64,000 nt of DNA from Mycolicibacterium sp. YH-1 (GTDB lineage: Bacteria > Actinomycetota > Actinomycetes > Mycobacteriales > Mycobacteriaceae), in the NCBI RefSeq assembly GCF_022557175.1, contig NZ_CP092915.1, positions 1,240,001 through 1,304,000 on the forward strand. Direction: 5' to 3'. Made by a program: the position numbers and the translations under genes. Numbering within the stretch: the first letter of the stretch is position 1; each line of letters opens with the position of its first letter. Below the pieces are notes generated by a model, which ran no database searches, had not been told where the DNA came from, and was given only the letters and a program-made list of their open reading frames with translations. Shown in pieces: positions 53,128-62,440 of this stretch.

Positions 53128-53709
53128 TCAGGAGTTCTTGCGCTTCTTGCGCTTGATGCCGACGCTGCCCCACAGCGAGAAGCCGCGGATGGTCACTTGG
53201 GGCGCACCCGGCGACCCCACCTCGCCGATGTGGTCGAAGGCGCCCATCACGCCCACGCCGTGGACGTCGACGTTGATCTCCGGCGGCAGCAGAATGGTCT
53301 GCCCGCCAAAGATTGAGTAGGAGTGGATCTCCACCTCCGGCGAGGTGAAGTCGGCGTAGCGCAGATCGATGACGCCGCCGCCGAACAGTGCGAAGGAGGT
53401 CAGCCTCCTGGGGACGTTCCAGCGGCCCCTTCGCTCGAATCCGCTCATGATCGCCAACAGCAGCGTTGAGGGAGCGGGACGGCACGGACCGCAGTCACGT
53501 GACGATGATGTGGCGACGTCGGGCAGGTCGGCGCTGAGCCGCTCCAGCTCACCGAAGGTCTGGGCGGCGTAGGCCCGGTTCAGCCTGTCCTCGTACTCGG
53601 ACATCTTCAGACGCCCTTGAGCGGCGGCCTCCGTGAGCAGTTGAGCGACCTGCATGCGGTCCGTGTCGGCAGCGCGCGTTGATCCGTTGCGCGGCGCTGG
53701 AGTAGTCAT
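53128..53709 (-). CDS. DUF1707 protein with LiaF-like C-terminal domain (Rv0966c-like)
   Basis: A 193-residue cytoplasmic protein. Residues about 15-65 are a DUF1707 domain (AADTDRMQVAQLLTEAAAQGRLKMSEYEDRLNRAYAAQTFGELERLSADLPD). The second half (about 95-185) is a right-handed beta-helix-like LiaF/DUF2154 domain: FALFGGGVIDLRYADFTSPEVEIHSYSIFGGQTILLPPEINVDVHGVGVMGAF. It ends in a basic KRKKRKNS tail. LiaF domains regulate cell-envelope stress signalling in other Gram-positives; here no sensor kinase is adjacent. ATG at 53709 is preferred to 53757, which adds an unconserved Cys/Arg leader. Confidence 0.78.
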   Translation of the reverse strand: MTTPAPRNGSTRAADTDRMQVAQLLTEAAAQGRLKMSEYEDRLNRAYAAQTFGELERLSADLPDVATSSSRDCGPCRPAPSTLLLAIMSGFERRGRWNVPRRLTSFALFGGGVIDLRYADFTSPEVEIHSYSIFGGQTILLPPEINVDVHGVGVMGAFDHIGEVGSPGAPQVTIRGFSLWGSVGIKRKKRKNS

Positions 53710-53803
53710 CACGACGAGCCTACGGCGAACGCACTGACACGCAATAGTGTTGCGCAAACTGACACCGTTTCGGCTGCTGAGACCACGATTCTGGGGAATC
53801 CTC

Positions 53804-54613
53804 CTACTGCCCGGTAACTCGGTTTCGCAATCGGGCCGGGCTCCAGGACGGCGTCCAGTTCGGCGACCGCTTCTCCAGGAACGCCAGGATGCCCTCGCGC
53901 GCCTCGTCGGACACGAAGAGCCGCGCCGACTGCTCGGTCAACGAGTCCGCGTGCCGGTCGAAGCCATCGAGGATGGCCGCCGTGGTCAACGCCTTGGACG
54001 CCGCCAAACCCTGCGGCGATCCCTTGGCCACCTCAGCCGCCAGTGCCGCCACCCGCGCCTCGACATCGTCGGCGGCGATGGTGATCAGCCCGATATCGGC
54101 AGCCTCGGCAGCGCCGAACCTCTCCCCGGTGACGAAGTAGCGGCCCGCGGCACGCGCCGACATCTTGGGCAGCAGCGTCAGCGAGATGATCGACGGTGCG
54201 ACACCGATGCGGGCCTCCGTGAGGGCGAACGTGCTCGACGGTCCTGCCACGACGACGTCGCACGCGCCCACCAGACCCAGACCGCCCGCGCGCACATGGC
54301 CGTCGATGGCACCGATGACCGGCACAGGCAGTTCCAGGATGGCACGCAACAACCGGGTCATCTCCCTGGCTCGGTCGACGGCGACGTCACCTGGCTCGCG
54401 CCCGGCGGCCTCACCGAGGTCCGCGCCAGCGCAGAACGTGCCACCCTCGTGCCCGAGGATGACGCAGCGCACCGTCGGATCGGCAGCGGCGCTGCGTAAC
54501 CCGTCGTGCAACTGCGTCACTAGCGCTGTGGACAGGGCGTTGCGGTTCTGCGGTGAGTCCAGCGTCAGGCGCACGATCCCCGCCGAGACGCCGTATCGGA
54601 CAAGGGTGCTCAT
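53804..54613 (-). CDS. echA7: Enoyl-CoA hydratase/isomerase family protein (EchA7-like)
   Basis: A 269-residue crotonase-fold enzyme. The oxyanion-hole segments are GGTFCAGADLGE and AIDGHVRAGGLGLVGACDVVVA. ALTEARIGVAPSIIS provides one catalytic-Glu position. It hydrates or isomerises an enoyl-CoA. It is the last gene of the carboxylase operon and shares one base with fadE12. In terpene-utilising bacteria this position corresponds to AtuE, isohexenylglutaconyl-CoA hydratase; whether that applies here is unknown. Confidence 0.82.
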   Translation of the reverse strand: MSTLVRYGVSAGIVRLTLDSPQNRNALSTALVTQLHDGLRSAAADPTVRCVILGHEGGTFCAGADLGEAAGREPGDVAVDRAREMTRLLRAILELPVPVIGAIDGHVRAGGLGLVGACDVVVAGPSSTFALTEARIGVAPSIISLTLLPKMSARAAGRYFVTGERFGAAEAADIGLITIAADDVEARVAALAAEVAKGSPQGLAASKALTTAAILDGFDRHADSLTEQSARLFVSDEAREGILAFLEKRSPNWTPSWSPARLRNRVTGQ

Positions 54614-55770
54614 CAGTAGGACCGGGGGAGTCCCAGTGACGTCTGGGCGATGAAGTTGAGGATCATCTCGCGGCTCACCGGGGCGATACGGGCAAGGCGT
54701 GACGCCGTCAGCACCGACGCGATGCCGTACTCCTTCGTCAGGCCGTTGCCGCCGAGGGATTGCACCGCCTGGTCGACGGCGCGCACCGATGCCTCACCGG
54801 CCGCGTACTTGGCCATGTTGGCGGCCTCGGCCGCGCCACCGTCGTCACCCAGGTCGTAGAGCGTGGCCGCCTTCTGCATCATGAGTTTGGCCAGTTCGAT
54901 CTCGATGTGGTTCTGCGCCAGCGGATGTGAGATGCCCTGGTGTGCGCCGATCGGCGTCTTCCAGACCTGCCGGGTCTTGACGTAGTCGGTGGCCTTGTTG
55001 ATCGCGAACCGGCCCATGCCGACCGCGCTCGCAGCGCCCATAATGCGTTCGGGGTTGAGGCCCGCGAACAGCTGGGCGATCGCCGCGTCCTCGGACCCGA
55101 CCAGCGCATCAGCGGGCAACCGCACGTCGTCGAGGAACAGCTGGAACTGGCTCTCGGGGCTGACGATCTCCATGTCGATCTTGGTCCACGACATGCCGGG
55201 TGTGTCGATCGGAACTACGAACAGCGCGGGCTTGAGGTTGCCGGTCTTGGCCTCCTCGGTGCGGCCGACGACGAGTACGGCCTGGGCTTGGTCGACACCC
55301 GAGATGAAGACCTTCTGCCCGGACAGGACCCAGTCGCTGCCATCGCGACGCGCGGTGGTGGTGATGCGGTGCGAGTTCGATCCGGCGTCGGGTTCGGTGA
55401 TGGCGAAGGCCATCGTGATGGTGCCGTCGGCGATACCGGGGACCCAGCGCCGCTTCTGCTCCTCGGTGCCGAACTTGCTGATGATTGTCCCGTTGATGGC
55501 CGGTGACACCACCATCATCAGCAGTGCGCAACCGCCTGCTGACATCTCCTCCATGACCAGGCTCAGCTCGTACATACCTGCCCCGCCGCCGCCGTACTCC
55601 TCGGGCAGGTTCACGCCGATGAAGCCGAGTTTCCCTGCCTCGCTCCACAACTCGTCGGTGTGCTCACCCGCGCGCGCCTTCTCGAGGTAGTAGTCGGGGC
55701 CGTAGTTGGCGGACATCGCCGCCACGGCCTTGCGCAGGGCCTGCTGTTCCTCGGTCTCCACAAAGCTCAT
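54613..55770 (-). CDS. fadE12: Acyl-CoA dehydrogenase (FadE12-like)
   Basis: A 385-residue FAD enzyme introducing a C2-C3 double bond in an acyl-CoA. Seen: AFAITEPDAGSNSHRITTTARRDG and WVLSGQKVFISG (FAD/substrate region), PIGAHQGISHPLAQNHIEIELAKLM, and AVQSLGGNGLTKEYGIASVLTASRLARIAPVSREMILNFIAQ. No Glu base of the ALxGGxGY type is found in the usual place, as in the LiuA/AtuD-like group with a shifted base. In operon with accA2-accD2. Confidence 0.85.
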   Translation of the reverse strand: MSFVETEEQQALRKAVAAMSANYGPDYYLEKARAGEHTDELWSEAGKLGFIGVNLPEEYGGGGAGMYELSLVMEEMSAGGCALLMMVVSPAINGTIISKFGTEEQKRRWVPGIADGTITMAFAITEPDAGSNSHRITTTARRDGSDWVLSGQKVFISGVDQAQAVLVVGRTEEAKTGNLKPALFVVPIDTPGMSWTKIDMEIVSPESQFQLFLDDVRLPADALVGSEDAAIAQLFAGLNPERIMGAASAVGMGRFAINKATDYVKTRQVWKTPIGAHQGISHPLAQNHIEIELAKLMMQKAATLYDLGDDGGAAEAANMAKYAAGEASVRAVDQAVQSLGGNGLTKEYGIASVLTASRLARIAPVSREMILNFIAQTSLGLPRSY

Positions 55771-55794
55771 GGGTGTTCTCCTCCTGTGATGGGC

Positions 55795-57780
55795 TCAGGC
55801 GTCTTCGACGCGAGCGAGTACGGCGCCGACATCGACCTGTTGGCCCGCGTCGACGTTGAGTTCGGTGATGATGCCCGCGCTTGGGGCGGTGATGGTGTGC
55901 TCCATCTTCATGGCCTCCAGCCAGATCAGGGCCTGGCCGGCCTTGACCTTGTCGCCCACCGCCGCGTCGACCCGGATCACCGATCCGGGCATGGGCGCCA
56001 GCAGCGACCCGTGCGCGACCGCGGCGTCGGGGTCTCCGAAGCGGGGTCGGACGGTGAGGCATACCGGGCCCAGCGGCCCGTCGACGAACACCTGATCGCC
56101 GTAGCGTGCGACGTCGAACGGGCGCTCCACAGCGTTTTCCCCCGTCGCTCCGCTCGCGCCGATGCGGCTGCTCAGCACCACCCGGTCGGTGGTGGCCGAC
56201 ACCAGCGTCGTGTCCTGCCCGTCGGGCAGGTCGAGGCGGCCGCGCACGAACCTGTAGGCGACCTCGTGCTCGCCGCCCGCAGCGTCGCGATATGTCTTGG
56301 TCTGGTAACCCGACGCCACGTTGCGCCACCCGCCGGGCAGCGCGCCCAGAACCGTTGCGGTGCTGCGGTTGTGCGCCGCATCGGCCAGCGCTGCGGCCAG
56401 TGCCGAGAGCCGCACGGCCTGCTCGTCAGCCAGGGGGGCGGCCAACTCGGCCAGCCCGTGTGTGTCGAAGAACCCGGTGTCGGTGTTGCCGTCGAGGAAC
56501 GCCGGGTGACGCAACACGTTCACCAGCAGTTCGCGGTTGGTGGTGATGCCGTGCAGCCGGGTGCGGGCCAGCGCGTCGGCCAGCACGCCTGCGGCCTGCC
56601 TGCGGGTGGGTGCCCACGAGATGACCTTGGCCAGCATCGGGTCGTAGAAGATCGACACCTCCGAACCGTCCACGACGCCGGTGTCGACGCGCACGCCGAC
56701 GCCGCCGAGCGTGCTGAACGCGGCGCGAGCGGTGGGCACGTCGAACCGATGTACGGGCCCGGCCTGTGGCTGCCAGTTCTTCGCCGGGTCCTCGGCGTAG
56801 AGCCGGACCTCGATCGAATGTCCCTGCGCAACAGGTGGTTGCGCGGCTAGGCGGCCACCGTCGGCGACGTGCAACTGTAGCGCGACCAGGTCCAGGCCCG
56901 TGGTCTCCTCAGTGACCGGATGCTCGACCTGAAGGCGCGTGTTCATCTCGAGAAAGAAGAAGTCGCCCTGCTGGTCGGCCATGAACTCGACGGTGCCCGC
57001 CCCGGTGTAGCCGATCGCCTCAGCCGCCAGGCGGGCCGCCTCGAACAGCCTGTCACGCATGCCGTCGATACGTTCGACCAGCGGTGAGGGGGCCTCCTCG
57101 ATGATCTTCTGGTGGCGTCGCTGAATCGAGCACTCGCGCTCGCCTACCGCCCAGATGGTGCCGTGCGCGTCGGCCATCACCTGAACCTCGATGTGGTGAC
57201 CGGTGGCCAGGTATCGCTCGCAGAACACGGTGGGATCGCCGAACGCCGACTTCGCCTCGCGCTGGGCGGCTTCCACCTGCTCGGGCAGCTCATCGAGATT
57301 GCGGACCACACGCATACCGCGCCCGCCACCACCGGCCGACGCCTTGATCAGCACGGGGAGTTCGGCGGCGGTTACGGTCTCGGGGTCGAGTTCGGCCAGC
57401 ACAGGGACCCCGGCCGCGGCCATCATCTTCTTGGCCTCGATCTTGGACCCCATGGCCGCGACCGCGGGCACGGGCGGGCCGATCCAGGTCAACCCCGCCT
57501 GCTGCACGGCCTCGGCGAATTCGGCGTTCTCCGAGAGGAATCCGTAGCCGGGATGGATCGCGTCGGCTCCGGCAGCCCGCGCGGCGGCGATCAACTGCGC
57601 GCCGTCGAGGTACCCGTGCCGTCCCTCGAGACGCACCCGGGCGTCGGCCTCGGCGACGTGCGGGCTGTGCGCGTCGGGGTCGGTGTACACCGCGACGGTG
57701 TTGAGGCCGAGGCGACGGCAGGTGGCAAAGACACGGCGGGCGATCTCACCGCGATTGGCGACCAGCACTGTCGTGATCAT
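55795..57780 (-). CDS. accA2: Biotin-dependent acyl-CoA carboxylase alpha subunit (AccA2-like)
   Basis: A 661-residue subunit with biotin carboxylase and biotin carrier domains. VLVANRGEIARRVFATCRRLG opens the carboxylase; LIKASAGGGGRGMRVV is the ATP lid; EVQVMADAHGTIWAVGERECSIQRRHQKIIEEAPSP and EMNTRLQVEHPVTE follow. The C-terminal carrier carries biotin on the Lys of EAMKMEHTI. ATG at 57780 begins MITTVLVANRGEI; the upstream frame overlaps accD2. It works with AccD2 encoded 8 bp upstream. Confidence 0.93.
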   Translation of the reverse strand: MITTVLVANRGEIARRVFATCRRLGLNTVAVYTDPDAHSPHVAEADARVRLEGRHGYLDGAQLIAAARAAGADAIHPGYGFLSENAEFAEAVQQAGLTWIGPPVPAVAAMGSKIEAKKMMAAAGVPVLAELDPETVTAAELPVLIKASAGGGGRGMRVVRNLDELPEQVEAAQREAKSAFGDPTVFCERYLATGHHIEVQVMADAHGTIWAVGERECSIQRRHQKIIEEAPSPLVERIDGMRDRLFEAARLAAEAIGYTGAGTVEFMADQQGDFFFLEMNTRLQVEHPVTEETTGLDLVALQLHVADGGRLAAQPPVAQGHSIEVRLYAEDPAKNWQPQAGPVHRFDVPTARAAFSTLGGVGVRVDTGVVDGSEVSIFYDPMLAKVISWAPTRRQAAGVLADALARTRLHGITTNRELLVNVLRHPAFLDGNTDTGFFDTHGLAELAAPLADEQAVRLSALAAALADAAHNRSTATVLGALPGGWRNVASGYQTKTYRDAAGGEHEVAYRFVRGRLDLPDGQDTTLVSATTDRVVLSSRIGASGATGENAVERPFDVARYGDQVFVDGPLGPVCLTVRPRFGDPDAAVAHGSLLAPMPGSVIRVDAAVGDKVKAGQALIWLEAMKMEHTITAPSAGIITELNVDAGQQVDVGAVLARVEDA

Positions 57781-57788
57781 GTGCGCGC

Positions 57789-59384
57789 TCACATCCGGAA
57801 GACGCCGAAGTTCGACGTCCCCTCGATCGGGCCACTGGCTATGGCGGACAGACACATTCCCAACACCGTACGGGTGTCGCGCGGATCGATGACGCCATCG
57901 TCGTAGATGCGGCCGGACAGGAACATCGGCAGCGACTCGGCCTCGATCTGTGCCTCGACGGCGGCGCGCAGCGCGGCGTCGGCGGCCTCGTCGACCTCCT
58001 GGCCGCGGGCCTCGGCGGCCGCGCGGCTGACGATCGACAGCACGCCGGCCAGCTGCGTGCCGCCCATGACCGCCGACTTCGCGCTCGGCCAGGCGAACAG
58101 GAACCGGGGGTCATACGCGCGGCCACACATGCCGTAGTGGCCCGCGCCGTAGGAGGCGCCGATCAGCAGCGAGATGTGCGGCACGGTCGAGTTGGAGACC
58201 GCGTTGATCATCATCGAGCCGTGCTTGATCATCCCGCCCTCCTCGTACTTGCGGCCGACCATGTAGCCGGTGGTGTTGTGCAGGAACAACAACGGCGTGT
58301 CGGAGCGGTTGGCCAGCTGGATGAACTGGGTGGCCTTCTGAGACTCCTCGGAGAACAGCACGCCGCGGGCGTTGGCGAGGATGCCGATCGGGTAGCCGTG
58401 CAGGGTGGCCCACCCGGTGACCAGCGACCCGCCGTAGAGCGGCTTGAACTCGTCGAAGTCCGAGCCGTCGACGACGCGGGCGATGACCTCGCGCGGGTCG
58501 AACGGGATGCGCAGATCGGCGGGCACGATGCCGATGAGCTGCTCGGGGTCGAACAGTGGTTCGGTGACAGGCGCCGGTGCCGGCCCCTGTTTGCGCCAGT
58601 TCAACCGCGCCACGATGCGGCGTCCGATCCGGATCGCGTCGAGTTCGTCGATGGCGAGGTAGTCACCGAGCCCAGATGTCCGCGAGTGCATCTCGGCGCC
58701 GCCGAGGGACTCGTCGTCGGATTCCTCGCCCGTGGCCATCTTCACCAGCGGTGGGCCGGCGAGGAACACCTTCGAGCGTTCCTTGATCATCACGACGTGA
58801 TCGGACATGCCGGGGACGTAGGCCCCACCCGCGGTCGAGTTGCCGAACACCAGCGCGACGGTCGGGATACCGGCCGCCGACAACCGGGTCAGGTCCCGGA
58901 ACATCCGTCCGCCGGGGATGAAGATCTCCTTCTGCGTCGGCAGGTCGGCGCCGCCCGACTCCACCAGCGAGATCACTGGCAACCGGTTCTCGAGGGCGAT
59001 CTGGTTGGCGCGCAGGATCTTCTTCAGGGTCCACGGATTGCTGGTGCCGCCCTTGACCGTCGGGTCGTTGGCGACGATCACGCACTCGACGCCCTCGATC
59101 ACGCCGATACCCGTCGCGACGCTGGCGCCGACGGTGAAGTCGGTGCCCCACGCGGCCAGCGTGCTCAGCTCCAGGAACGGGGAGTCGGGGTCCAGCAGCA
59201 GTTCGAGGCGCTCGCGGGCGGTGAGCTTGCCGCGCGCGTGGTGCCGGTCGACGTACTTGGCGCCGCCGCCGGCCAGCGCCTTGGCGTGCTCGGTGTCGAG
59301 TTCGGCGAGCTTGGTGGTCATGGTCTCGGCCGCGTCGGCGAAGACCTTCGACCGCACGTCGAGCGTCGACTTGAGGGCGGTCAC
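57789..59384 (-). CDS. accD2: Acyl-CoA carboxylase carboxyltransferase subunit (AccD2-like)
   Basis: A 531-residue carboxyltransferase. Seen: GKLTARERLELLLDPDSPFLELS, the N-domain oxyanion site NSTAGGAYVPGMSD, and the C-domain LHNTTGYMVGRKYEEGGMIKHGSMMINAVSNS with IGASYGAGHYGMCGRAYDPRFLFAWPSAKSAVMGGTQ. The C-domain is closer to methylcrotonyl/geranyl-CoA carboxylase beta subunits than to acetyl/propionyl enzymes, which implies a branched or isoprenoid acyl-CoA. It overlaps fadE13 by 4 bp. Confidence 0.9.
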   Translation of the reverse strand: MTALKSTLDVRSKVFADAAETMTTKLAELDTEHAKALAGGGAKYVDRHHARGKLTARERLELLLDPDSPFLELSTLAAWGTDFTVGASVATGIGVIEGVECVIVANDPTVKGGTSNPWTLKKILRANQIALENRLPVISLVESGGADLPTQKEIFIPGGRMFRDLTRLSAAGIPTVALVFGNSTAGGAYVPGMSDHVVMIKERSKVFLAGPPLVKMATGEESDDESLGGAEMHSRTSGLGDYLAIDELDAIRIGRRIVARLNWRKQGPAPAPVTEPLFDPEQLIGIVPADLRIPFDPREVIARVVDGSDFDEFKPLYGGSLVTGWATLHGYPIGILANARGVLFSEESQKATQFIQLANRSDTPLLFLHNTTGYMVGRKYEEGGMIKHGSMMINAVSNSTVPHISLLIGASYGAGHYGMCGRAYDPRFLFAWPSAKSAVMGGTQLAGVLSIVSRAAAEARGQEVDEAADAALRAAVEAQIEAESLPMFLSGRIYDDGVIDPRDTRTVLGMCLSAIASGPIEGTSNFGVFRM

Positions 59385-60529
59385 GACTGATACCCCAGGG
59401 TCTTGGCGGCCAGGCCGGTCAGGATCTCCGTGGTGCCGCCACCGATACCGATGATGCGCATATCACGGAACTGGCGCTCGACCTCGGACTCGGCCATGTA
59501 GCCCATACCGCCGAACAGCTGCACGGCCTGGTGAGCCACCCACTCGCCGGACTCGACCGCGGTGTTCTTGGCGAAGCAGACCTCGGTGATGAGGTTCGTG
59601 TCACCGGCTAGCTGTCGGTCCACCAGATGGTGGGTGTACACGCGAGCGACGTCGACGCGGCGGGCCATCTCGGCCAGTGTGTTCTGCACGGACTGGCGTG
59701 AGATCAGCGGCCGGCCAAAGGTTTCCCTGTCGCGGCACCACTTCACGGTGAGGTCGAGGCAGCGCTGCGCGCTGGCATACGCCTGTGCGGCGAGGCCGAC
59801 CCGCTCGGACACGAACGCCGCGGCGATCTGCAGGAAGCCGGTGTTCTCCGGGCCGATCAGGTTGGCGACCGGAACGCGAACGTCGGTGTAGGACAGCTCC
59901 GCGGTATCCGAGGAGCGCCAGCCCATCTTCTCGAGCTTGCGGGTGACCTCGAAACCCGGTGTGGCCTTGTCGACCACGATCAACGAGACACCGCCGGCGC
60001 CCGGCCCTCCGGTACGTGCCGCGGTCACCACGAAGTCGGCGCGCACGCCGGAGGTGATGTAGGTCTTGGCGCCGTTGATGATGTAGTGATCGCCGTCCTT
60101 GATGGCCCTGGTGGTCAGGTGCCCGACGTCCGAACCTCCGCCGGGCTCGGTGATGGCCAGTGCGCCGATCCTCTCGCCCGCCAACGTCGGCCGCACGTAC
60201 GTGTCGATCAGTCGCTGGTCACCTGATGCGATCATGTGCGGCACTGCGATGCCACACGTGAACAGCGAGGCGAACACGCCGCCGGGGGCGCCCGCCTGGT
60301 GCATCTCCTCGCAGATGATCACCGCGTCGATGCCATCTCCGCCTCCGCCGCCGACCGCCTCGGGATACGCCGCGCCGAGCAGCCCCGCGTCGCCGGCCTT
60401 GCGGTGCAGTTCGCGTGGCAGATCGCCGGTGCGTTCCCACTCCTCGGCGTTCGGCAGGATTTCGCGTTCAACGAAGTCGCGCACCGTCTTTCGAAGCGCC
60501 TCGCGTTCCGGCGTGGTCCAGGTGTTCAC
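59381..60529 (-). CDS. fadE13: Acyl-CoA dehydrogenase (FadE13-like)
   Basis: A 382-residue flavoenzyme. Seen: GALAITEPGGGSDVGHLTTRAIKDGDHYIINGAKTYITSG, FGRPLISRQSVQNTLAEMARRVDVAR and AVQLFGGMGYMAESEVERQFRDMRIIGIGGGTTEILTGLAAK, where the acidic residue after GGMGYM is the catalytic-base position of many acyl-CoA dehydrogenases. The start is the GTG at 60529, whose GTGA overlaps the AtuA-family stop codon; the longer frame is antisense-like and Arg-rich. Confidence 0.88.
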   Translation of the reverse strand: MNTWTTPEREALRKTVRDFVEREILPNAEEWERTGDLPRELHRKAGDAGLLGAAYPEAVGGGGGDGIDAVIICEEMHQAGAPGGVFASLFTCGIAVPHMIASGDQRLIDTYVRPTLAGERIGALAITEPGGGSDVGHLTTRAIKDGDHYIINGAKTYITSGVRADFVVTAARTGGPGAGGVSLIVVDKATPGFEVTRKLEKMGWRSSDTAELSYTDVRVPVANLIGPENTGFLQIAAAFVSERVGLAAQAYASAQRCLDLTVKWCRDRETFGRPLISRQSVQNTLAEMARRVDVARVYTHHLVDRQLAGDTNLITEVCFAKNTAVESGEWVAHQAVQLFGGMGYMAESEVERQFRDMRIIGIGGGTTEILTGLAAKTLGYQS

Positions 60530-62286
60530 GGTAGGAGGCCTTTCGGTATCTCGATGTGACGACTGCGCAGCCATTCGCCGAGTCCCTTGGCTTGAGGGTC
60601 GAAGCGGGCCTGGTGGGCGACGCCCTTGCCGAGAATGCCCTCGATGACGAAGTTCATCGCGCGCAGGTTGGGCAGCAGGTGTCGGGTGACGGACAGGCCT
60701 GCCGTCTCGGGAAGCAGTTCGCGCAGCTTCTCGACCGTCAGCGCGTTGGCCAGCCACTGCCACTGCGCGTCTGCCATCCCTTCCGTCGCTTCGCTCGCCC
60801 CGGCGCGAACCCAGACGCCGACGTTGGCGTCACCGCCCTTGTCTCCGCTGCGGGCGCCCGCGATGGTGCCGAGTGGGACGCGGCGGGTCTCGCCGAGCGC
60901 CGGCGGTTCGGGCGGCGCCGGAGCGGGCACCGGTTCCAGCGTCTGGGTCTGGGTGGCGACGGCGATATCGGTGCGGGTGCCGTCGGCGTGCACGGCGACG
61001 TGGGGCACCAGCGTCGCGTCGACGTAGCCGGGGGTGAACACGCCGTAGACCTGTCCATCGCCTGGCGGGGCGGTGGTGGTGAAGCCCGGATAGCTGGCCA
61101 GCGCGAGTTCGACTGCGGCCGAGGAGAAGTGACGGCCCACGTTCGCCGGATCCGGGTCGCGGACGACGCACCGCAGCAGCGCGCTGGCGGACTCCTCGGT
61201 GTCGGCGTCGGGATGGTCGGTGCGGGCCAGCGTCCACTCCAGTTCAGCGGGTTTGACCCTCAGGCTCGACTCCAGTTGCCTGCGCACCAGATCGGCCTTG
61301 GCCTCGATGTCGAGGCCCGTCAGCACGAATGTCATGGCGTTGCGGAAGCCGCCCACGCTGTTGAGCGACACCTTGAGCGTCGGCGGGGGAGGCTCGCCCT
61401 TCACCCCGCTGATTCGGACGCGGTCGGGTCCGTCGGCGGTGAGCGTCACGCTGTCGACTCGCAGTGTCACGTCGGGGTTCGCGTAGCGCGCGCCACCGAT
61501 CTCGTAGAGGAGTTGTGCGGTCACGGTGTCGGTGCTGACCCGTCCACCCGTACCGCGATGCTTCGTGATGACCGATGACCCGTCCGCGCTGATCTCGGCC
61601 AGCGGAAAGCCGGGATGGAGGAGGTCGACACCGCCGCGCATCAGTTCAGCGAAGAAGGCGAAGTTGCCGCCGGTGGCCTGGGTGCCGCACTCGATGACGT
61701 GGCCGGCCGCCACCGCGCCGGCGAGAGCGTCGTAGTCGGTACGAGTCCAGCCGAAGTGCGCTGCGGCAGGCCCGACGATGACCGAGGCGTCGGTGACCCG
61801 GCCCGTGACGACGACATCGGCGCCCGCGTTGAGACAGTCGACGATGCCCCACGCGCCGAGATAGGCGTTGGCTGAGAGCGGGTTGTCGAAGCCGAACTCA
61901 TCGGCGCGGGCGATCAGGTCGTCACCCTCGACGTGCCCGACGTTCACGCTGAGCCCGAGTCGCTGCGCCAGCGCGCGGACCGCCGCGGCCAGACCGGCCG
62001 GATTGAGCCCGCCCGCGTTGGCGACGATCTTGACGCCGCGTTCGAGCGCCAAGCCGAGGGACTCCTCGAGCTGTGTCAGAAATGTCTTGGCGTAACCGCG
62101 GTCGGGGGCCTTGGCGCGGTCGCGGGCCAGGATCAGCATCGTCAGTTCCGCGAGATAGTCACCGGTGACGTAGTCGAGATCGCCGCCGGTGATCATCTCG
62201 CGCATTGCGGCGTGCCGGTCGCCGTAGAAGCCCGAACAGTTGCCGATCCGCACAGGCTCCCGGGTCCTGCCCTCAGCACCGCTCAA
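60526..62286 (-). CDS. AtuA/DUF1446 family protein (Rv0976c-like)
   Basis: A 586-residue protein of the acyclic terpene utilisation AtuA family. The N-terminal ~440 residues (VRIGNCSGFYGDRHAAMREMI; ITGGDLDYVTGDYLAELTM; IVANAGGLNPAGLAAAVRALA) form the DUF1446 domain. The C-terminal ~120 residues (GARSGDKGGDANVGVWVRAG) form the small AtuA-associated domain. It is the first gene of the operon. The start could be TTG at 62286, with GGGAG upstream, or GTG at 62253. Biochemical role unknown; in Pseudomonas AtuA is required for citronellol and geraniol catabolism. Confidence 0.8.
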   Translation of the reverse strand: MSGAEGRTREPVRIGNCSGFYGDRHAAMREMITGGDLDYVTGDYLAELTMLILARDRAKAPDRGYAKTFLTQLEESLGLALERGVKIVANAGGLNPAGLAAAVRALAQRLGLSVNVGHVEGDDLIARADEFGFDNPLSANAYLGAWGIVDCLNAGADVVVTGRVTDASVIVGPAAAHFGWTRTDYDALAGAVAAGHVIECGTQATGGNFAFFAELMRGGVDLLHPGFPLAEISADGSSVITKHRGTGGRVSTDTVTAQLLYEIGGARYANPDVTLRVDSVTLTADGPDRVRISGVKGEPPPPTLKVSLNSVGGFRNAMTFVLTGLDIEAKADLVRRQLESSLRVKPAELEWTLARTDHPDADTEESASALLRCVVRDPDPANVGRHFSSAAVELALASYPGFTTTAPPGDGQVYGVFTPGYVDATLVPHVAVHADGTRTDIAVATQTQTLEPVPAPAPPEPPALGETRRVPLGTIAGARSGDKGGDANVGVWVRAGASEATEGMADAQWQWLANALTVEKLRELLPETAGLSVTRHLLPNLRAMNFVIEGILGKGVAHQARFDPQAKGLGEWLRSRHIEIPKGLLP

Positions 62287-62313
62287 CCCAAACTCCCATC
62301 AACCAGACGCCTC

Positions 62314-62333
62314 GACCAACCGGTAGGTTAGTC
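62314..62333. promoter_or_regulatory. Candidate TetR-type operator of the carboxylase operon
   Basis: GACCAACCGGTAGGTTAGTC is an imperfect palindrome: GACnAACC and GGTTnGTC pair, around GGTA. It overlaps the candidate -10 (TAACCT, 62330-62325) of the promoter below. No regulator gene is adjacent in the window. Confidence 0.5.
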
Positions 62334-62355
62334 GGTACCACCGGTCCCAAGTCAA
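62325..62355 (-). promoter_or_regulatory. Candidate promoter of the AtuA-acc operon
   Basis: On the minus strand TTGACT (62355-62350) and TAACCT (62330-62325) are separated by 19 bp. The -10 lies inside the palindrome 62314-62333 and about 39 bp before the TTG start. Confidence 0.45.
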
Positions 62356-62440
62356 GGATCGACCTCGCCGGTCACGGCCAGATCGCGGCAATGCCTCGCA
62401 ATGGACCACTCGCTGCTGTCCACGGTCCTATAGTCCCTGC

